Below are positions 43,296 through 55,100 of a DNA stretch of 64,000 bases, piece by piece. Location of the stretch: positions 3,000,260 through 3,064,259 of the forward strand of contig JANPWX010000480.1 of NCBI GenBank assembly GCA_024734555.1. Reading direction: 5' to 3'. The notes beneath the pieces are model-generated. The model did not search any database. It saw only the letters and a list, made by a program, of their open reading frames with translations, and was not told the origin of the DNA. The DNA is from Trochalopteron elliotii. Lineage: Eukaryota > Chordata > Aves > Passeriformes > Leiothrichidae. Position 1 is the first letter of the stretch. The number at the start of each line of letters is the position of its first letter. A program made the translations under genes and the position numbers.

Positions 43296-44650
43296 AGAAC
43301 AGATGTAGCTCAGTTTTTCCTGGGCTGTAAGAAGGGTTTATATCCTTCCTGTGGTGCCATACTTGAAAATCAATATGGAAAAGCTGTTGGTTTTGAGCAA
43401 GTTAATAATGCACAAAATTTGTTACAATCCTTATGTTAAATGATGGTTTCTGTGGTTTCATGTATCTTTGTGGTGGCAGTGCATGACAGTATAAAACTTT
43501 CCTGAACAAACTCCTTACATTTTTACATTGGTCCCAGGAATTGTCTTTTCCATGATACTGGTCACTGATTGAATTTAATTTCAACCAGAGACCACACTTG
43601 GCAGAGACCATTACCCATCCTGTTTTTGCTGGACCTTCTGTGATGTATCTTGTAGAGTACCTTGTATATACCTCTGTGCATCCAAAGCAGGACTGTAACA
43701 CAGGCTGGTGAATGCCTGTCACAGGGATGTGATTCTGATTTCCAGAGCAGATCAAACAGTCCACTGCTGGATGGTTAAAAAGATACAGATCAAAAAAAGG
43801 TATCTCTATGTGTGAAGCTGTGCTCGGGCAAATAAGAAAAAATATAGGTAGTTGTATGCAAAATATTATGATACATTTGAGTAAGGAATTCCAGGATCTC
43901 TGTTCACATTGACAGAGTGAAGTCAATTATAAATTTTCTTTGATAGCACCATCGATAGGCGTAAGACTACACAGACGTGGGAGAATAAATTTTTGCTGTA
44001 GGAAGGATGTATTCTTTCTAAAACTCCTCTTCACTGTCTCAGCCCTGGTTTGCAGACAATGCTTTGATTCTTTTTGATGTGCACTTTAGGGTGAGATGAA
44101 TGTGTAAAAAAAATCTTTCTCTCTAGGGGCTATAAAGTCATACTGGACAAGCAGCATGGAAGGAGAAGTCTCCACTGGCAATCCAAATTTGGTTCCTCCC
44201 TCACCTGTAGCGACCATATAATCCTCAGCACTCAGTTGCCCAGGGGCTGGACTGGAGCTGATGAAAAGGTGTTTCTGAGACATCCTTGTCTCTCAGCATT
44301 TCCAGGTGCTCTCTTTGGAAAGCCCAGCCTTGAGTGTGAGGATGAACTGCTTTAGCTGAGTCTCTCTTCCCAAAGAGCTCTTACTGCTCAAAGGTGTCTG
44401 TGGTACCCAACTGCCAAAGGGCAAATATAGTTGTGCCATGGGGGGAAAAAGTCCCAAACTCCTGCCTGAGTTCTTGCTAAGTTCCCCTCTCCCAAGTCAC
44501 TGTCTTTTTCGTGTTAATATGACTCTCCTGCATGTACGTTGGTTTTATTTTTTGGTGGAACACATAAAGCACTGGTGCTTCTCTCCAGTCCCACAGGTTT
44601 GAATGTGCCCTTGATAAATACTTAAAAAAAAAATGTTGTGGTATGAAAAG
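43296..44650. other. Intergenic, no gene found
   Basis: It includes the longest open frame outside IDS (43402-43926, - strand, 174 codons), which has no recognisable domain. The remainder is unique sequence. Confidence 0.6.
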
Positions 44651-44677
44651 TGTAGCTTAACAAAAAGTTAAGCTACA
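44651..44677. other. Perfect 11-bp hairpin
   Basis: TGTAGCTTAAC at 44651-44661 is exactly complementary to GTTAAGCTACA at 44667-44677 across an AAAAA loop, with a further G-T and A-T pair possible outside. It lies at the start of an AT-rich, repeat-free block. It is too short for a typical pre-miRNA. Confidence 0.8.
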
Positions 44678-47600
44678 TTGGCATTTGCTGCTATGTAAAC
44701 AGCAGTTGTTAGGAAACGACAAGCATTATTGATATCCCAAATGTATGTATTAGTGGGAACGATGTTAGGTAAAATGTTAACATCTGTCAAGACAATACAA
44801 ACAATTATAAGTAACTTTCTTTTAATGATGCAATTAAACCATAACAAAAGCTGCACTGTAAATTAACATGACACCACACCAGGTTTACGTATTTTAGGGC
44901 ATAAATTCCAGTCTGGCTAAGAAAATAAACGAAGTTCCCAAAAAATCCCTTCAGAAAAAAAACCCCTCTGCTAAAGCTTTACAAAATAAAGTCTGGGAAC
45001 TGAGATTGTTATTAAATCTGACCTTGATCAGATTTTTATTATGTCAGAAAAAATGGTTCTTGAGAGACAGAGTTGTCATGGGATTAGAGTACATCTACAG
45101 CAAGATGTTTCCATGGCAACAAATAAAACACCATTTCCTAAGTCTGCAGTCGTCTGCCTCAAACCCATGAACTTAGCATTGAATAATTATAGAGAAATGC
45201 TGTAATGTTGTGTAAAGAGATGGGGGAAAATAAATCAATCTGGAGGCAGTGATTTATTTTAAAATGCCAATTAACCCCATAAGCATGATTGTTTGGAGCT
45301 TCTGTTGGTGGCGACAGGTCCCACGTAGGTATTTGGTTTTACAAATTGAAAGCATAATTTTTTTGTCACACATAACCTTAAAAAAAGTGAAAGACGAATC
45401 ATAATTCCACCAGAATTAATGAAGTCTGAAAGTTATGTATAAAAGCTGTAATAGAAATTCAGAGTTGTGTCAAGAGACTCAGCACATGATACTCTACCTG
45501 AATTCTCCTCATGTTTGAAGGATCTGAAAACATACTTGATATGGGTACGTGTTTAGTCTCCTACAACCAATGAGCTATCTAAATTCATAGGCTCCAATGT
45601 CACACAGCTGTAATTTTGGTGGAAAGTTAAACCAGTTGAACACATCACCACTTAGAACTTGGGGAGTGAGTTAAGGCTATTTAGTTTATCAGTCTTTTCC
45701 CCATTCTGCCATAATTGTATTACGAATGTGTTGTTCTCCTCCAGAAGCTGCACCTTCTGAGTTTATCTGCTCTGTGGTGACATCTGGCTCTGTCTGTCTC
45801 TCCCTTCCTCCTCTCCCCAACCCCCAAAATGAAATGTACTCTTCCTCCCCAGCTACTGGGAGGTTTCACAGGTATCTCTGAGACATTTTGTACCACCGGT
45901 TTGGAAGACAAGTTGTGTTTTGATGTTGCACCTGCTGAATGACCTTTAATAAAAGGACACAGGTTCACTATGGAGGCACATTCCTCCAGCACTGGGTGCA
46001 AAATAGCCCATGCCTGCTTCCTACACCTTGGGTGCCTGTTACTCCACAACGTGGAGGCTGAAAGAGGGTGTTAGGAGAAGCTTTGGAAACCATAAGTTTG
46101 AGACTCAGTTGGGACACTTTGTCCATGCTGCTGTGACTGCTCACACAGATGCCTGTTCTCATCTTCAACAAGGTCTCTCTAACAGAAGGGGTTTAGGATG
46201 GGCCACTGCTGTGCATTTATTCCAGCTACTAATAATAATTTGATTAGTAACAGTTGGTGTCTCACAATTAGGCTGCAGAAAGCCAACGAGGGGAGAAATG
46301 TGCTAATGGTGGATTGTAGGCTGCAGCAGCACATCTACTGCCACAAGGCAACACTCAACTGGCCTCTGACTGCAATACAAATTCTGATGAAAAGTGTGGA
46401 TTTTATTTTGCAACACCTTAAGACAAACTGGTGTAGCCTTGAATCTCCTCACAGCTGCTGCTTTCTCCTTTCTACTGGTTGATAGGTTCATCCAGCAGAC
46501 CCTGTTTCAGCTCTCCTTGCTGCTGGTGTGGCCCAAGGAAATTTGTTTCCTGACGTGCTGATGAATCAATGTTCTGCTCCAGATCAGGGCATTTGGTACC
46601 AGTGGGCTGTGGGTGAGTACCAGTCAAATTTTCTCAAGAAATGCTCATTTTGATGTGGAAAAAAAAAATGCTAGAATCAGGATTTGTACAGTATTATTTT
46701 GCCTACCTCAGGAGGCTAACTTCACACTTTAAACCAGAAGCTGTATCTTACTTTAATTCAAAAGATCTGTGGGGGCATTTGTGTAATTTTAAAATCAGTG
46801 AGTCAGAATAAGGTAAATGCTGCAGCTGAAATTTTCATGTAGATTGAAATGATAGGAATCTTTCACTTCTTATGTGTGCACAATTTACAGCCATTAAAAG
46901 TGTATTAGTGTCGTAGAAAATGGGAAAATTGTTTGTTCCCTAAAGGTGTAAGGAAAATGATACTCTTCTTGTTCACAATAGGGAATTATTAACAAAGATG
47001 GATAAGTGATCCCTCTCTGAAATATATGCTGGTTTTAACATAGCTAAAAATATTGGTAATATTCTGAATTTTTAACGGAACACACTTATAAATACTTGTA
47101 TTTTCTTTTCCTTTTAATTTTTTTTACAGTAATAAATCCATTGATTAAGGAAGCAGCCAAAAATCATTACCATGGCATCAGAGATTTCAGTGAATTTCTC
47201 TTCCCAGCAGCCTTGTGAGGTGGAATGAAGCCTTTCTGGTTTTTACCTTTGGAGAGCACAGCCACTGAGAAGAGACGTATATTTTTTCCCTAACAACTTC
47301 CTTAATTCTTTCACAAATTCCAGGTGGTGCATAGCTGCACCACTGAGTACCTGAAAACTCTGGAGTCTAAGACCTTCCCATCAATACACCAGCTATCCTT
47401 AGCAGAAAATGGGGTTTAACCAGCCTTTTGCAAGGCAGTGTGTTGCTGCAGGTGTAGCAGAAGAGCCAGGCCAGGAAAGGCTGCTGCAAGACATGCATCT
47501 GACTTGGCAAAGCCCAGTGGGGCTGTTCTGTGCAGGTCACCTCTGAGTCATTTGCCTCCAGAAATGAAGAGGTGATGCAGCCTCAGTCTATGCACCAGTC

Positions 47601-48889
47601 AGGTCCTTCGTGATGGCCTAAGTCTGAATTTAAAATATACAAAATATAAAAGCTACCAAAGGGTTATGAAAATGGGTTTGTGGGTGGGTGACCCATTAAA
47701 TGACATCAAAGTCCTCTAGGAGAACATGAAAGATCTGAGCCATGTCCCTTTTCTGGTTTGACTCATATACACCTGCCTCATGAATAAGTTCCTGGAAATG
47801 TCACCCTGTTATCTTTTGCCCACTAGTTGTCAAGTTATGTTTAAGAATTGAGACATGTTTCCAAATGCCTTTCTTTCCTGTCTTTATTTCATCAGTAGAA
47901 GTGTGTAGAGATGCCAGTCCCACAAACAGCTAGATGGGTGTGCCATCCTGGTGGATTTTTACAGCAGAGGTGGGTTATATCAACCTGCATAGATTAAAAA
48001 GCAAGAAGTAACCAGAGACAGGACTTTCTTGGCATCATCAGGTTCACTGCATTTTGTTTACAAGATGGTTGAGATACACAATCACTATTGATTGTTATGT
48101 GGTGGAAATAGCTAAGCATTACTTATTTTTTTCCCATTGTCCTCACATGAATTTGGCACTTCTCCCAGGAGACTGTCCTCAGTGGATGGAGGATGGGAGG
48201 AAGCACAACACCATCCATAACCATGACTCACCTGGTCTAAGGGAGGACACTGCACTGCACAGATCCTGAGACTTTTGGGCAGTGAGTTTCTGGCTGGATG
48301 TGGCTGCTGATTTTGGGTGGGTGTGGTGTGTTGAGCCAGTGAAGAAGTTCTGGACAGTGAGGGATTGTGGCTGCTCCTGTGTAGTCAGGTCAGTGACTCA
48401 CTATGTAATGAGTCAGAAAACCTATTTTGGAGTATGATTTCAGAAGAGCTACCCAGTTTTCAGGGTTTTCCAGTCAGGGCCACGTACTGTCTCCCTGCAG
48501 GCTCAGAAATGCGCCAGCTCTCATTCTTCAAAATTGTCAGAGACTCCTTGAGCCAGATGCCAGCAGGAGGGCCCACAGTTGTGGGATGAGGACTTCTTGC
48601 TGTCAGTGTTGGTATTTCTTGGGCAAATGAGATCATTCTTGGGCAAATGATGTGAGATCAGAAGTCTGAAAAAATTAATCTGGATGAATCAGACTACACT
48701 GAGTCCATGTATTTTATGTGCAACATTCCTGGAACATCTTTCTGTATCATTAAATCTTAGACTTACAGGTTGTGTATCTCATGTAAACACTGAGCTGCAG
48801 ATGAACGCCAGAGCAACCAAACACTGCAAGCAAGGAGCATAATCAGAGTGATTTTTCCCTCTTTAAATAGAAGCTCAGGAGAAAACTTC
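44678..48889. other. Intergenic, repeat-poor; possible conserved non-coding block
   Basis: No gene and no recognised transposon. The 44.65-45.45 kb part is AT-rich, complex (not low-complexity) sequence that contains the X-box at 45107. Its look is that of conserved non-coding DNA, but conservation cannot be tested here. Confidence 0.5.
45107..45120. promoter_or_regulatory. Perfect palindromic RFX X-box
   Basis: GTTTCCATGGCAAC fits the RFX-family consensus GTTNCCATGGNAAC at every fixed position. RFX factors act in ciliogenic and neural programmes. Binding here is inferred from the motif alone. Confidence 0.45.
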
Positions 48890-49259
48890 AGTGTGAGGAG
48901 AGACTGAAAAGTCAGGGCCAGTTGAAGAGACAGAGGGGGAACCTTGTCATGGTCTCATAAGGGGATGTGGAGGGACAGCCACTGATCTCTCTGGTGCCCA
49001 GTGACAGGACCCGAGGGAATGGCATGAAGCTGTGTCAGGGAAGGTTGGGGTTGGATATTAGGAAAAGATTCTTCACCCACAGTGTGCTTGGGCACTGGAA
49101 CAGGCTCCCCAAAGAAGTGGTAACAGCCTGAACGAGTTCAAGATGTGTTTGGACAATGCACATGGTGGGATTCTTGGGGCTGTGCTGTGCAGAGCCAGGA
49201 GTCAGACTTGATTACCCCTGTCAGTCTCTTCCAGCTCAGGATATTCTATGATTCCATGA
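48890..49259 (+). mobile_element. CR1 LINE 3' end
   Basis: GTGAGGAGAGACTGAAAAGT opens the element. CCAGTGACAGGACCCGAGGG, TTGGATATTAGGAAAAGATT, CACTGGAACAGGCTCCCCAA and TTCCAGCTCAGGATATTCTA follow in the CR1 order. It ends at the ATTCTATGATTCCATGA octamer array, so the 3' terminus is intact while the 5' end is truncated. Confidence 0.9.
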
Positions 49260-49423
49260 CTGTTGATCAAGAAAGGAAATATAACAGGGACTGTATCAAA
49301 ACAGGGGCTATCCAGAGGGATACAGGCACTGGTTACTCCTGTTTGCCCTTTCTCCAGAAGACGCTGACAGGGGATAGGTGCCACAGTTGAGCTGAGCCGA
49401 GGCCACCGGCGGTGTCGGACACA
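49260..49423. other. Intergenic between CR1 and minisatellite
   Basis: Unique sequence that becomes GC-rich towards the gap. No gene. Confidence 0.6.
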
Positions 49424-49535
49424 GACCCCGCGGTGTGACACCCACAGGCCCCGCGGTGTGACACCCACAGGCCCCGCGATGTCACCCACAGGCCCCGCGG
49501 TGTGACACCCACAGGCCCCGCGGTGACACCCACAG
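49424..49535. repeat. GC-rich minisatellite, 21-23 bp unit, running into the gap
   Basis: Five successive units of the form GGCCCCGCGGTGTGACACCC + ACA: 49424-49446 (first unit diverged), 49447-49469, 49470-49490, 49491-49513 and 49514-49534. Two units are 21 bp through a 2-bp deletion in GTGTGACA. The array ends only because the N-run starts. Confidence 0.95.
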
Positions 49536-49934
49536 NNNNNNNNNNNNNNNNNNNNNNNNNNNNNNNNNNNNNNNNNNNNNNNNNNNNNNNNNNNNNNNNN
49601 NNNNNNNNNNNNNNNNNNNNNNNNNNNNNNNNNNNNNNNNNNNNNNNNNNNNNNNNNNNNNNNNNNNNNNNNNNNNNNNNNNNNNNNNNNNNNNNNNNNN
49701 NNNNNNNNNNNNNNNNNNNNNNNNNNNNNNNNNNNNNNNNNNNNNNNNNNNNNNNNNNNNNNNNNNNNNNNNNNNNNNNNNNNNNNNNNNNNNNNNNNNN
49801 NNNNNNNNNNNNNNNNNNNNNNNNNNNNNNNNNNNNNNNNNNNNNNNNNNNNNNNNNNNNNNNNNNNNNNNNNNNNNNNNNNNNNNNNNNNNNNNNNNNN
49901 NNNNNNNNNNNNNNNNNNNNNNNNNNNNNNNNNN
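49536..49934. other. Assembly gap (399 N)
   Basis: Undetermined bases. As the left edge is inside a GC-rich tandem array, the gap most likely contains more of that array. Open frames that span it are artefacts of translating N. Confidence 1.
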
Positions 49935-52900
49935 GCTAGCGCTGTGGTGACAGTGGCTTTTCTGTCGGGTTTTCTATTGAGGGTGACATTTAACAATTAA
50001 TATAAAGGAGTTCAAATAAACCCTGCGTTGCTTGTACTTTTGCTTTGTATCTTTGATGTATCTCCCATTATATGAACACGGTTAGGATCCGAGTGGCACC
50101 GGGGCCCACGGCTGCCCGGAGGGAGGGAGGGAGGGACACCCCTGGGCTGGGGGAAGGAGTGACCTTGCAGACCCAGCGGAGTGCCCAGAGGTGCTGCAGC
50201 CCCTCTTGTGAGACACAGACATCGATACAAACATTTCCCAAGAGGTCAGTGGCCCAAAGTGAGCACTCACAGCATTTGGCTCGACTCACAGCCTTGGCCG
50301 ATGGCTCGACTCATTGATGTGGCTTTTTGGCCATCAGGGTGCTGGACCTTTCTCCTGTGCCCCCGTGGGCAGTGCCCTGGGCCCTGCAGGAGGAAATGTG
50401 TACAGTACACTACAGGTATCTTTTACCTCTCATCAATCTACCTCTCTATCCTCTGCACATATTGACTTGCTCTAAGGGAAGGAGCCGTAAAATATTGGCC
50501 AGGGGTTAGTTCCTGAGAGAACGTTATGTTGTTACTCTGTCTTTAGACGAAGACTGAAGACAGTAATCAAAAAGGCTATTTTTAACCATGGGTTGATTTA
50601 TTTGGTTTTCTTGTACAGCTATTGCACCTGGAGCCACTGATGATGGCTTGATTAATTCTCAGCGATTTTTTTTTTCTCCATCTTCCTCCACGCGACTCTT
50701 CTGAGTGGCATGAAGTTACATTGCAGCAGGCACAGTCTCTGGGCTCTCTGCTGGCCCAAGTAAAGGCAGCTTTGGGCTGGTTGGAGAGGTCAGGGATCCT
50801 GGAGCCTTGACCATGGCCATGTGGAGATAAGTCAGCTGAGAGGGTCCTTCTGTTCCTCCTGTAGATACAAGCGCGGCTTAACTCACTTCAAGCCACGTAC
50901 CCTGTGCAGGGTGAGCAAAGAAATGAAGGATAAACACTGGCCACCACTGGCTGCAAAGCTCTCCCAAGAAAGTGGATCAATTGGTGATGATTATTATCCA
51001 GCCTCTGGTGGATAATGTGCTTCCATCATCACTGTGCTGCTGGCTGTACCACAGCTTGTTTAAAGTCAGGTTGGGTGCCCATGCAACACGGTTATATTGA
51101 CTTTGTAGTCCTACACTGAAGAAAAAAGATTGATCTTTTTTACTACCTTTTCATCTGTGAGCATTGGACAAATGCTGAGGATTCTCCTTTTCCTTGGGCT
51201 TGTTACTTGCAGTGAGGGAGAGAGGGTGAGATGGAGTTTCCCTGTCATATCCTGGGGCTGAATCTGCCAGGTCTGGACCCAGCAATACCTGTCTTGACCC
51301 TTGTAGCAGCACTATGTGCTATGGAAATTCAAGGCTACACAATTACTGGAGCATTGTGGGAATATATAAGGAACCGGGATTTTCAGAAGTGTCTGTGCAT
51401 TTTGACATCTCAGACTTCAGGGATATATCCTGAGAAAACCTAAGGAAACCTGCTGGCAAACCTGCACCAAAGCAACTACTTCTGCAAACCCAGTGCTGCC
51501 AGTGTGTCTGCTCATCCAGAAGCCTTTCCAAAATACTCTGCCTCCTAGGATTTTCTAAATATTCTCCATTCGTCCCCATCGTAATTCACACCTTATTTCT
51601 TTCCCCTCTCTGTGACTCAGTAAGAGTCACCTCCCTTTTTTATTTTTCTAGTTAAAGGTCAGCCTGAGCTGTGTATTACAGATGAAAAGATGCAGCCCAA
51701 AGCCAGCCTAGGGGCCCAGTTTGTGTTGTGGATCTCTCCTGAGGGCACCTCTGTTTGCAAGTGTGTGCCTTGCAACTTCTGAGAAGCCTACAGAGATTGC
51801 TGTTGTTTAGGATAAGTTCTGTCATATTTATTATTCAGTTAGTAATTTTTTTTTTCATATTTTCTTCAGAGAACCCAGTCACTTTCAGGCTGTAGTTTTG
51901 AGCCTACTCTGTGCCAAGTGTCAGGAATGACTTTTTGTCCTCAATGCTGAGGAGACATTTCCCACCAAAGCAGAAGAAAGTGTTGCTTCCCTCCAAGGAT
52001 ATAGAGGAGAAGAGGGCAGAAAGTGAACTAAATTCTCTTCTCACACTTGTAAGATAAATAGTTGCCAGATTTTGTCCATCCACACATGTTCCTTAAAGTC
52101 TAATCTGGAGGTATCTTTTCTAATGTACTTGAGCAAACAGTAGACGTGGTGGGAGGGAGTTCAAGGCCAGCTGCAGTAAGCCCTAGGTGTAAATAAAACT
52201 GAAAAGAAATAAAAAAGGACTGTGTCCTGCTGTACCCAACCCTCAAAGTGACAGAACCTCTACAGCACCTTCTGAAAGGAAAAGACATGTTCACCATCCT
52301 CATTTTTCTCTGTAGCTCATGTTGCCAGGTGGATGTTTACATCCAAAGCAGATGTCTCCTTCCCCCAGCCTGGATCCCACTGCCTGTGGACAGGTGTGGC
52401 TGCTGGCACCCTGAAACACCTGGCTCCCCCCATGAGAAATGCTCAGAGCTGTATCAGTCTGTGGCTCTGTGGGTGAAATCTGCAGCACTGCCATGCGTGT
52501 CTGTATTTGAGTTTCCAGACAAGCTATGCAGATACACGTGGTAGGAGCTTTATATATACACCTTTGAGATGCACACCCATAAAGGGAATACACCAAAATC
52601 TTGTAACCTTGTATCAGTTGTAAATAAAGAATGGTGTCTCATGTATTTTTTATTCTTTTGAGGGGGTTTTATCTATAGGTTGAGAATGTTAAGGGAGTTT
52701 ACCTCACTGCAGGTGTACCTAGCACTTTTATTGTGATGGAGCATAGACTGCACCATGATTTCTGAAGAGGCTGCTCTTTAAAGAGAGATACAAAACAACA
52801 AGAGCATTCATATTACAGATCATCATTTAAGGTAACACATTCTTCCTGACATGTAGTGTTTTGCACATTTTGAATTGTCTCCTGCCAAAATATTCAGGCC

Positions 52901-53929
52901 TGCAGCGGGAACCCCTGTTGGGAGCACAGGACAGATGGATCTGAATCCAGTCATGAAACTCCCTGGGGCCAGCAGTGTGATGTTAATGATCACACCACAG
53001 TAAGATGTAAAACATACCTTTGTGCAGCTCAGTGTAAACAGCAACTCCAGTATTATGATGTAAATGAGAAACCAGCAAGAGATGATGTGTGAATGGAAAC
53101 ACAGCAAGGTGCTCCGAGGGAGCAGGAAGCACAGTGCAAGGGGAAATTCTGCACATTTCAAGGGGAGGTGAAATGAAACCGTGGACTCACTTCATTGTAG
53201 AGATAAATACTGCTTGGGATGGTGCAGAAGGGAGGGAACTCACCAAGCTGTGTCTAACCCCACCCAAGGTTCTGGCAGGGCAGTGGTTGGATTGTAATTA
53301 GGTTTGGGCTTCCTAGTCAAGAACTGGAAGATGGTACCTGGGTCCAAAGGGAAGATAAAAATCCCTAATAAACCTTATTCTGATATATTCTTTCTGCTCA
53401 AATCAGGGCTGGCTTTGAAGTTAGGCAGTGTTACTCAGGACTTTGTCTGATTTTCTGTTTTCTCCAAGGATGGAGATACCTCTCTTGGAAGGCTTGTTCT
53501 AGTGCTTGGGCAACTTCATGGTGAAAACATTTGCTGTAGCTTTTCCTAAGTCTGAAATGGCATCATGGTTGGAGGGCATGAAAGTTGAGAACAATAGGCA
53601 GAAATTAAAAGGACTTGAGGCACTACCCAAAGGTGCAGAATGTGCAGCTGGGTCCTCACTTAATTTCAGAAATCCCTGGTGCCCCTCTGGAGATTCTCCC
53701 CTGTGTGGGTAGTGGCAGCTTGCCTTTGAGACGTGATTTGCATTGGGTCCTGGCAGAACAGAAGGTGCAGTCAGAGAGCCTGGTGTCGCCAAGGTAATTT
53801 AAAAATGTGCTGGGCAGCAGGAGTGGTGCTGTGTCTGCTGCTGGAGGCATTGTAACACTGATGTGCCTCTTTGTCCCAGAGTTCTCTGTCCTCTTCCTCT
53901 CATCTCTAGCAAAGGAGTGGAGGGCTTGC
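49935..53929. other. Intergenic right of gap, no gene found
   Basis: A GC-richer start (to about 50400) with a (GGGA)n G-quadruplex motif at 50121, then unique sequence. AATAAA hexamers occur at 50015-50020 and near 52190-52215 and 52622, but no coding exon leads into them. A splice-like 46-nt segment lies at 50865-50910. No domain-bearing open frame. Confidence 0.55.
50121..50136 (+). other. (GGGA)4 G-quadruplex motif
   Basis: Four GGG tracts separated by single A, the tightest parallel G4 arrangement. It lies about 190 bp right of the gap, in GC-rich DNA. Confidence 0.8.
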
Positions 53930-55100
53930 TGGGAAGCTGAGCTTGAAGCTAGAGGAGGTCATACTTAACTAACCTCCTGGAGTTCTTTGAAGATATTACT
54001 GCCAGGCTAGATAAGGGGAATTCAGCAGTGTGCTTAGAGTTTCAAAGAGCATTTCACAAAGTTCCACATCAGAGATTAATAGCTAAGGCAAAAGGTAAAG
54101 GAAGAGGAGGTAATAGAGGCTGTTGGATCAAAACCAGCTCGAGGGCAGGTATGAGACAATAAGCACAGATGAAAACTTTTCAAGCTGGCAGAAGGCTGTT
54201 CTTGGGACTTGTTTCAAGGATCTCTGTGATGCGTAATCCTGACAGCACAAAGGTGCCCCACCATGCTCCTGTCTCTAAGGCAGCCCAGATTTGGCACCAC
54301 CAGCAGCAAAGCATCCTAGCAGGACCCCCTGCTGACTTCCCAGCCCCACCAGCCTGGAGTCCTTTCATGTCTCTGCTGGATGGGAACATTTGTCAGCGAG
54401 GTCGGGAGTCACGGGTGCCTCTGGGGCTGTGCCAAGGGGCTGCCAGCCCCAGGTACTGCCACGTGTCTCAGAGCAGCCTGTGTTTGCTGGACCCTGTAAA
54501 GAGCCAGCCTGCTGCTCAGGAACACTGTGCATGTGCCCTGCTGATGTCTGAGGAGTTACTCCAGCTTTGCAGTGGGCCCAGGGAAGGGATAATTTGGGGT
54601 AAGCTCTCCCCATGGCTGGGCATAGCCCAAGCAGATTCACCAGGGCCAAAATCTCTTCAGTGACCCTGCTAACAAATGGTGAAATGGAGTTCAATGTGGA
54701 GATATGTAGAGTAATTAATCTTGAGTGGGGGAATCAGTCTGAGGAATATGTCTTAACAGAGCAAACATTCAGCAGAGGGATGAAGAGAGGGATTTGATGT
54801 GTTGGGGGATTAGTTTCCTTTGGAAAAAAACCATTGAAACCATGGTTGGAGGTTTTTCTGCCTGGAATGCATCTGTCTAGGGTGTCTGCCTAGATTGCAT
54901 CTGTGGCAAAAGGGCAAGCAACAGACAAGGCTGCATTAATGGAGGGACAGGATAAAAAACCAAAAGAGTCAAGGTGTCTGTTGCTGGCAAAGGCATTGGA
55001 TCCCACCTGGAATATTGTCAGCAGTGCTGGTCACTGGACCAGTGTGTTGTAGCATAAGGCAGCAAAGAGCAGCCCTGCAGAACCTGTGCACAAAGGTGAG
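53930..55100 (+). mobile_element. Fossil CR1/L2-clade LINE, ORF2 reverse transcriptase part
   Basis: Two reverse-transcriptase segments lie in the same orientation. At 53973-54090 the frame reads NLLEFFEDITARLDKG and then LEFQRAFHKVPHQRL, a decayed version of the DFxKAFDxVPHxxL block. At 55004-55033 it reads HLEYCQQCWS, the HLEYCVQFW-type block near the RT C terminus. Their separation of roughly 960 nt (320 codons) is about that of intact CR1-type ORF2, so they are probably one insertion. Frame breaks and substitutions rule out activity. The stretch between is too diverged for me to read. Confidence 0.65.

Noticed and set aside
43402..43926. 174-codon open frame on the - strand, the longest outside IDS
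   Set aside because: No recognisable domain, repeat structure or splice context. An open frame of this size is about what chance gives in 64 kb of AT-rich DNA over six frames.
44651..44677. Possible mitochondrial tRNA-like (NUMT) fragment because of the TGTAGCTTAAC string
   Set aside because: The similarity stops after about 11 bases, and the sequence on both sides does not follow any mitochondrial gene. The hairpin explains the string better.
46588..46620. Strong donor-like site (TGTGG|GTGAGT)
   Set aside because: No credible acceptor or open exon upstream; an isolated GTGAGT is common by chance.
49424..49535. CRISPR-like array (repeats of 21-23 bp)
   Set aside because: The units are head-to-tail with no unique spacers, in a vertebrate genome: a minisatellite.
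49202..49996. Long frames spanning the gap (both strands)
   Set aside because: They exist only because N codons contain no stop. The readable ends are minisatellite and CR1 sequence.
54169..54663. 164-codon open frame on the + strand
   Set aside because: It lies inside the LINE fossil interval but does not read as reverse transcriptase, and no other family is recognised.
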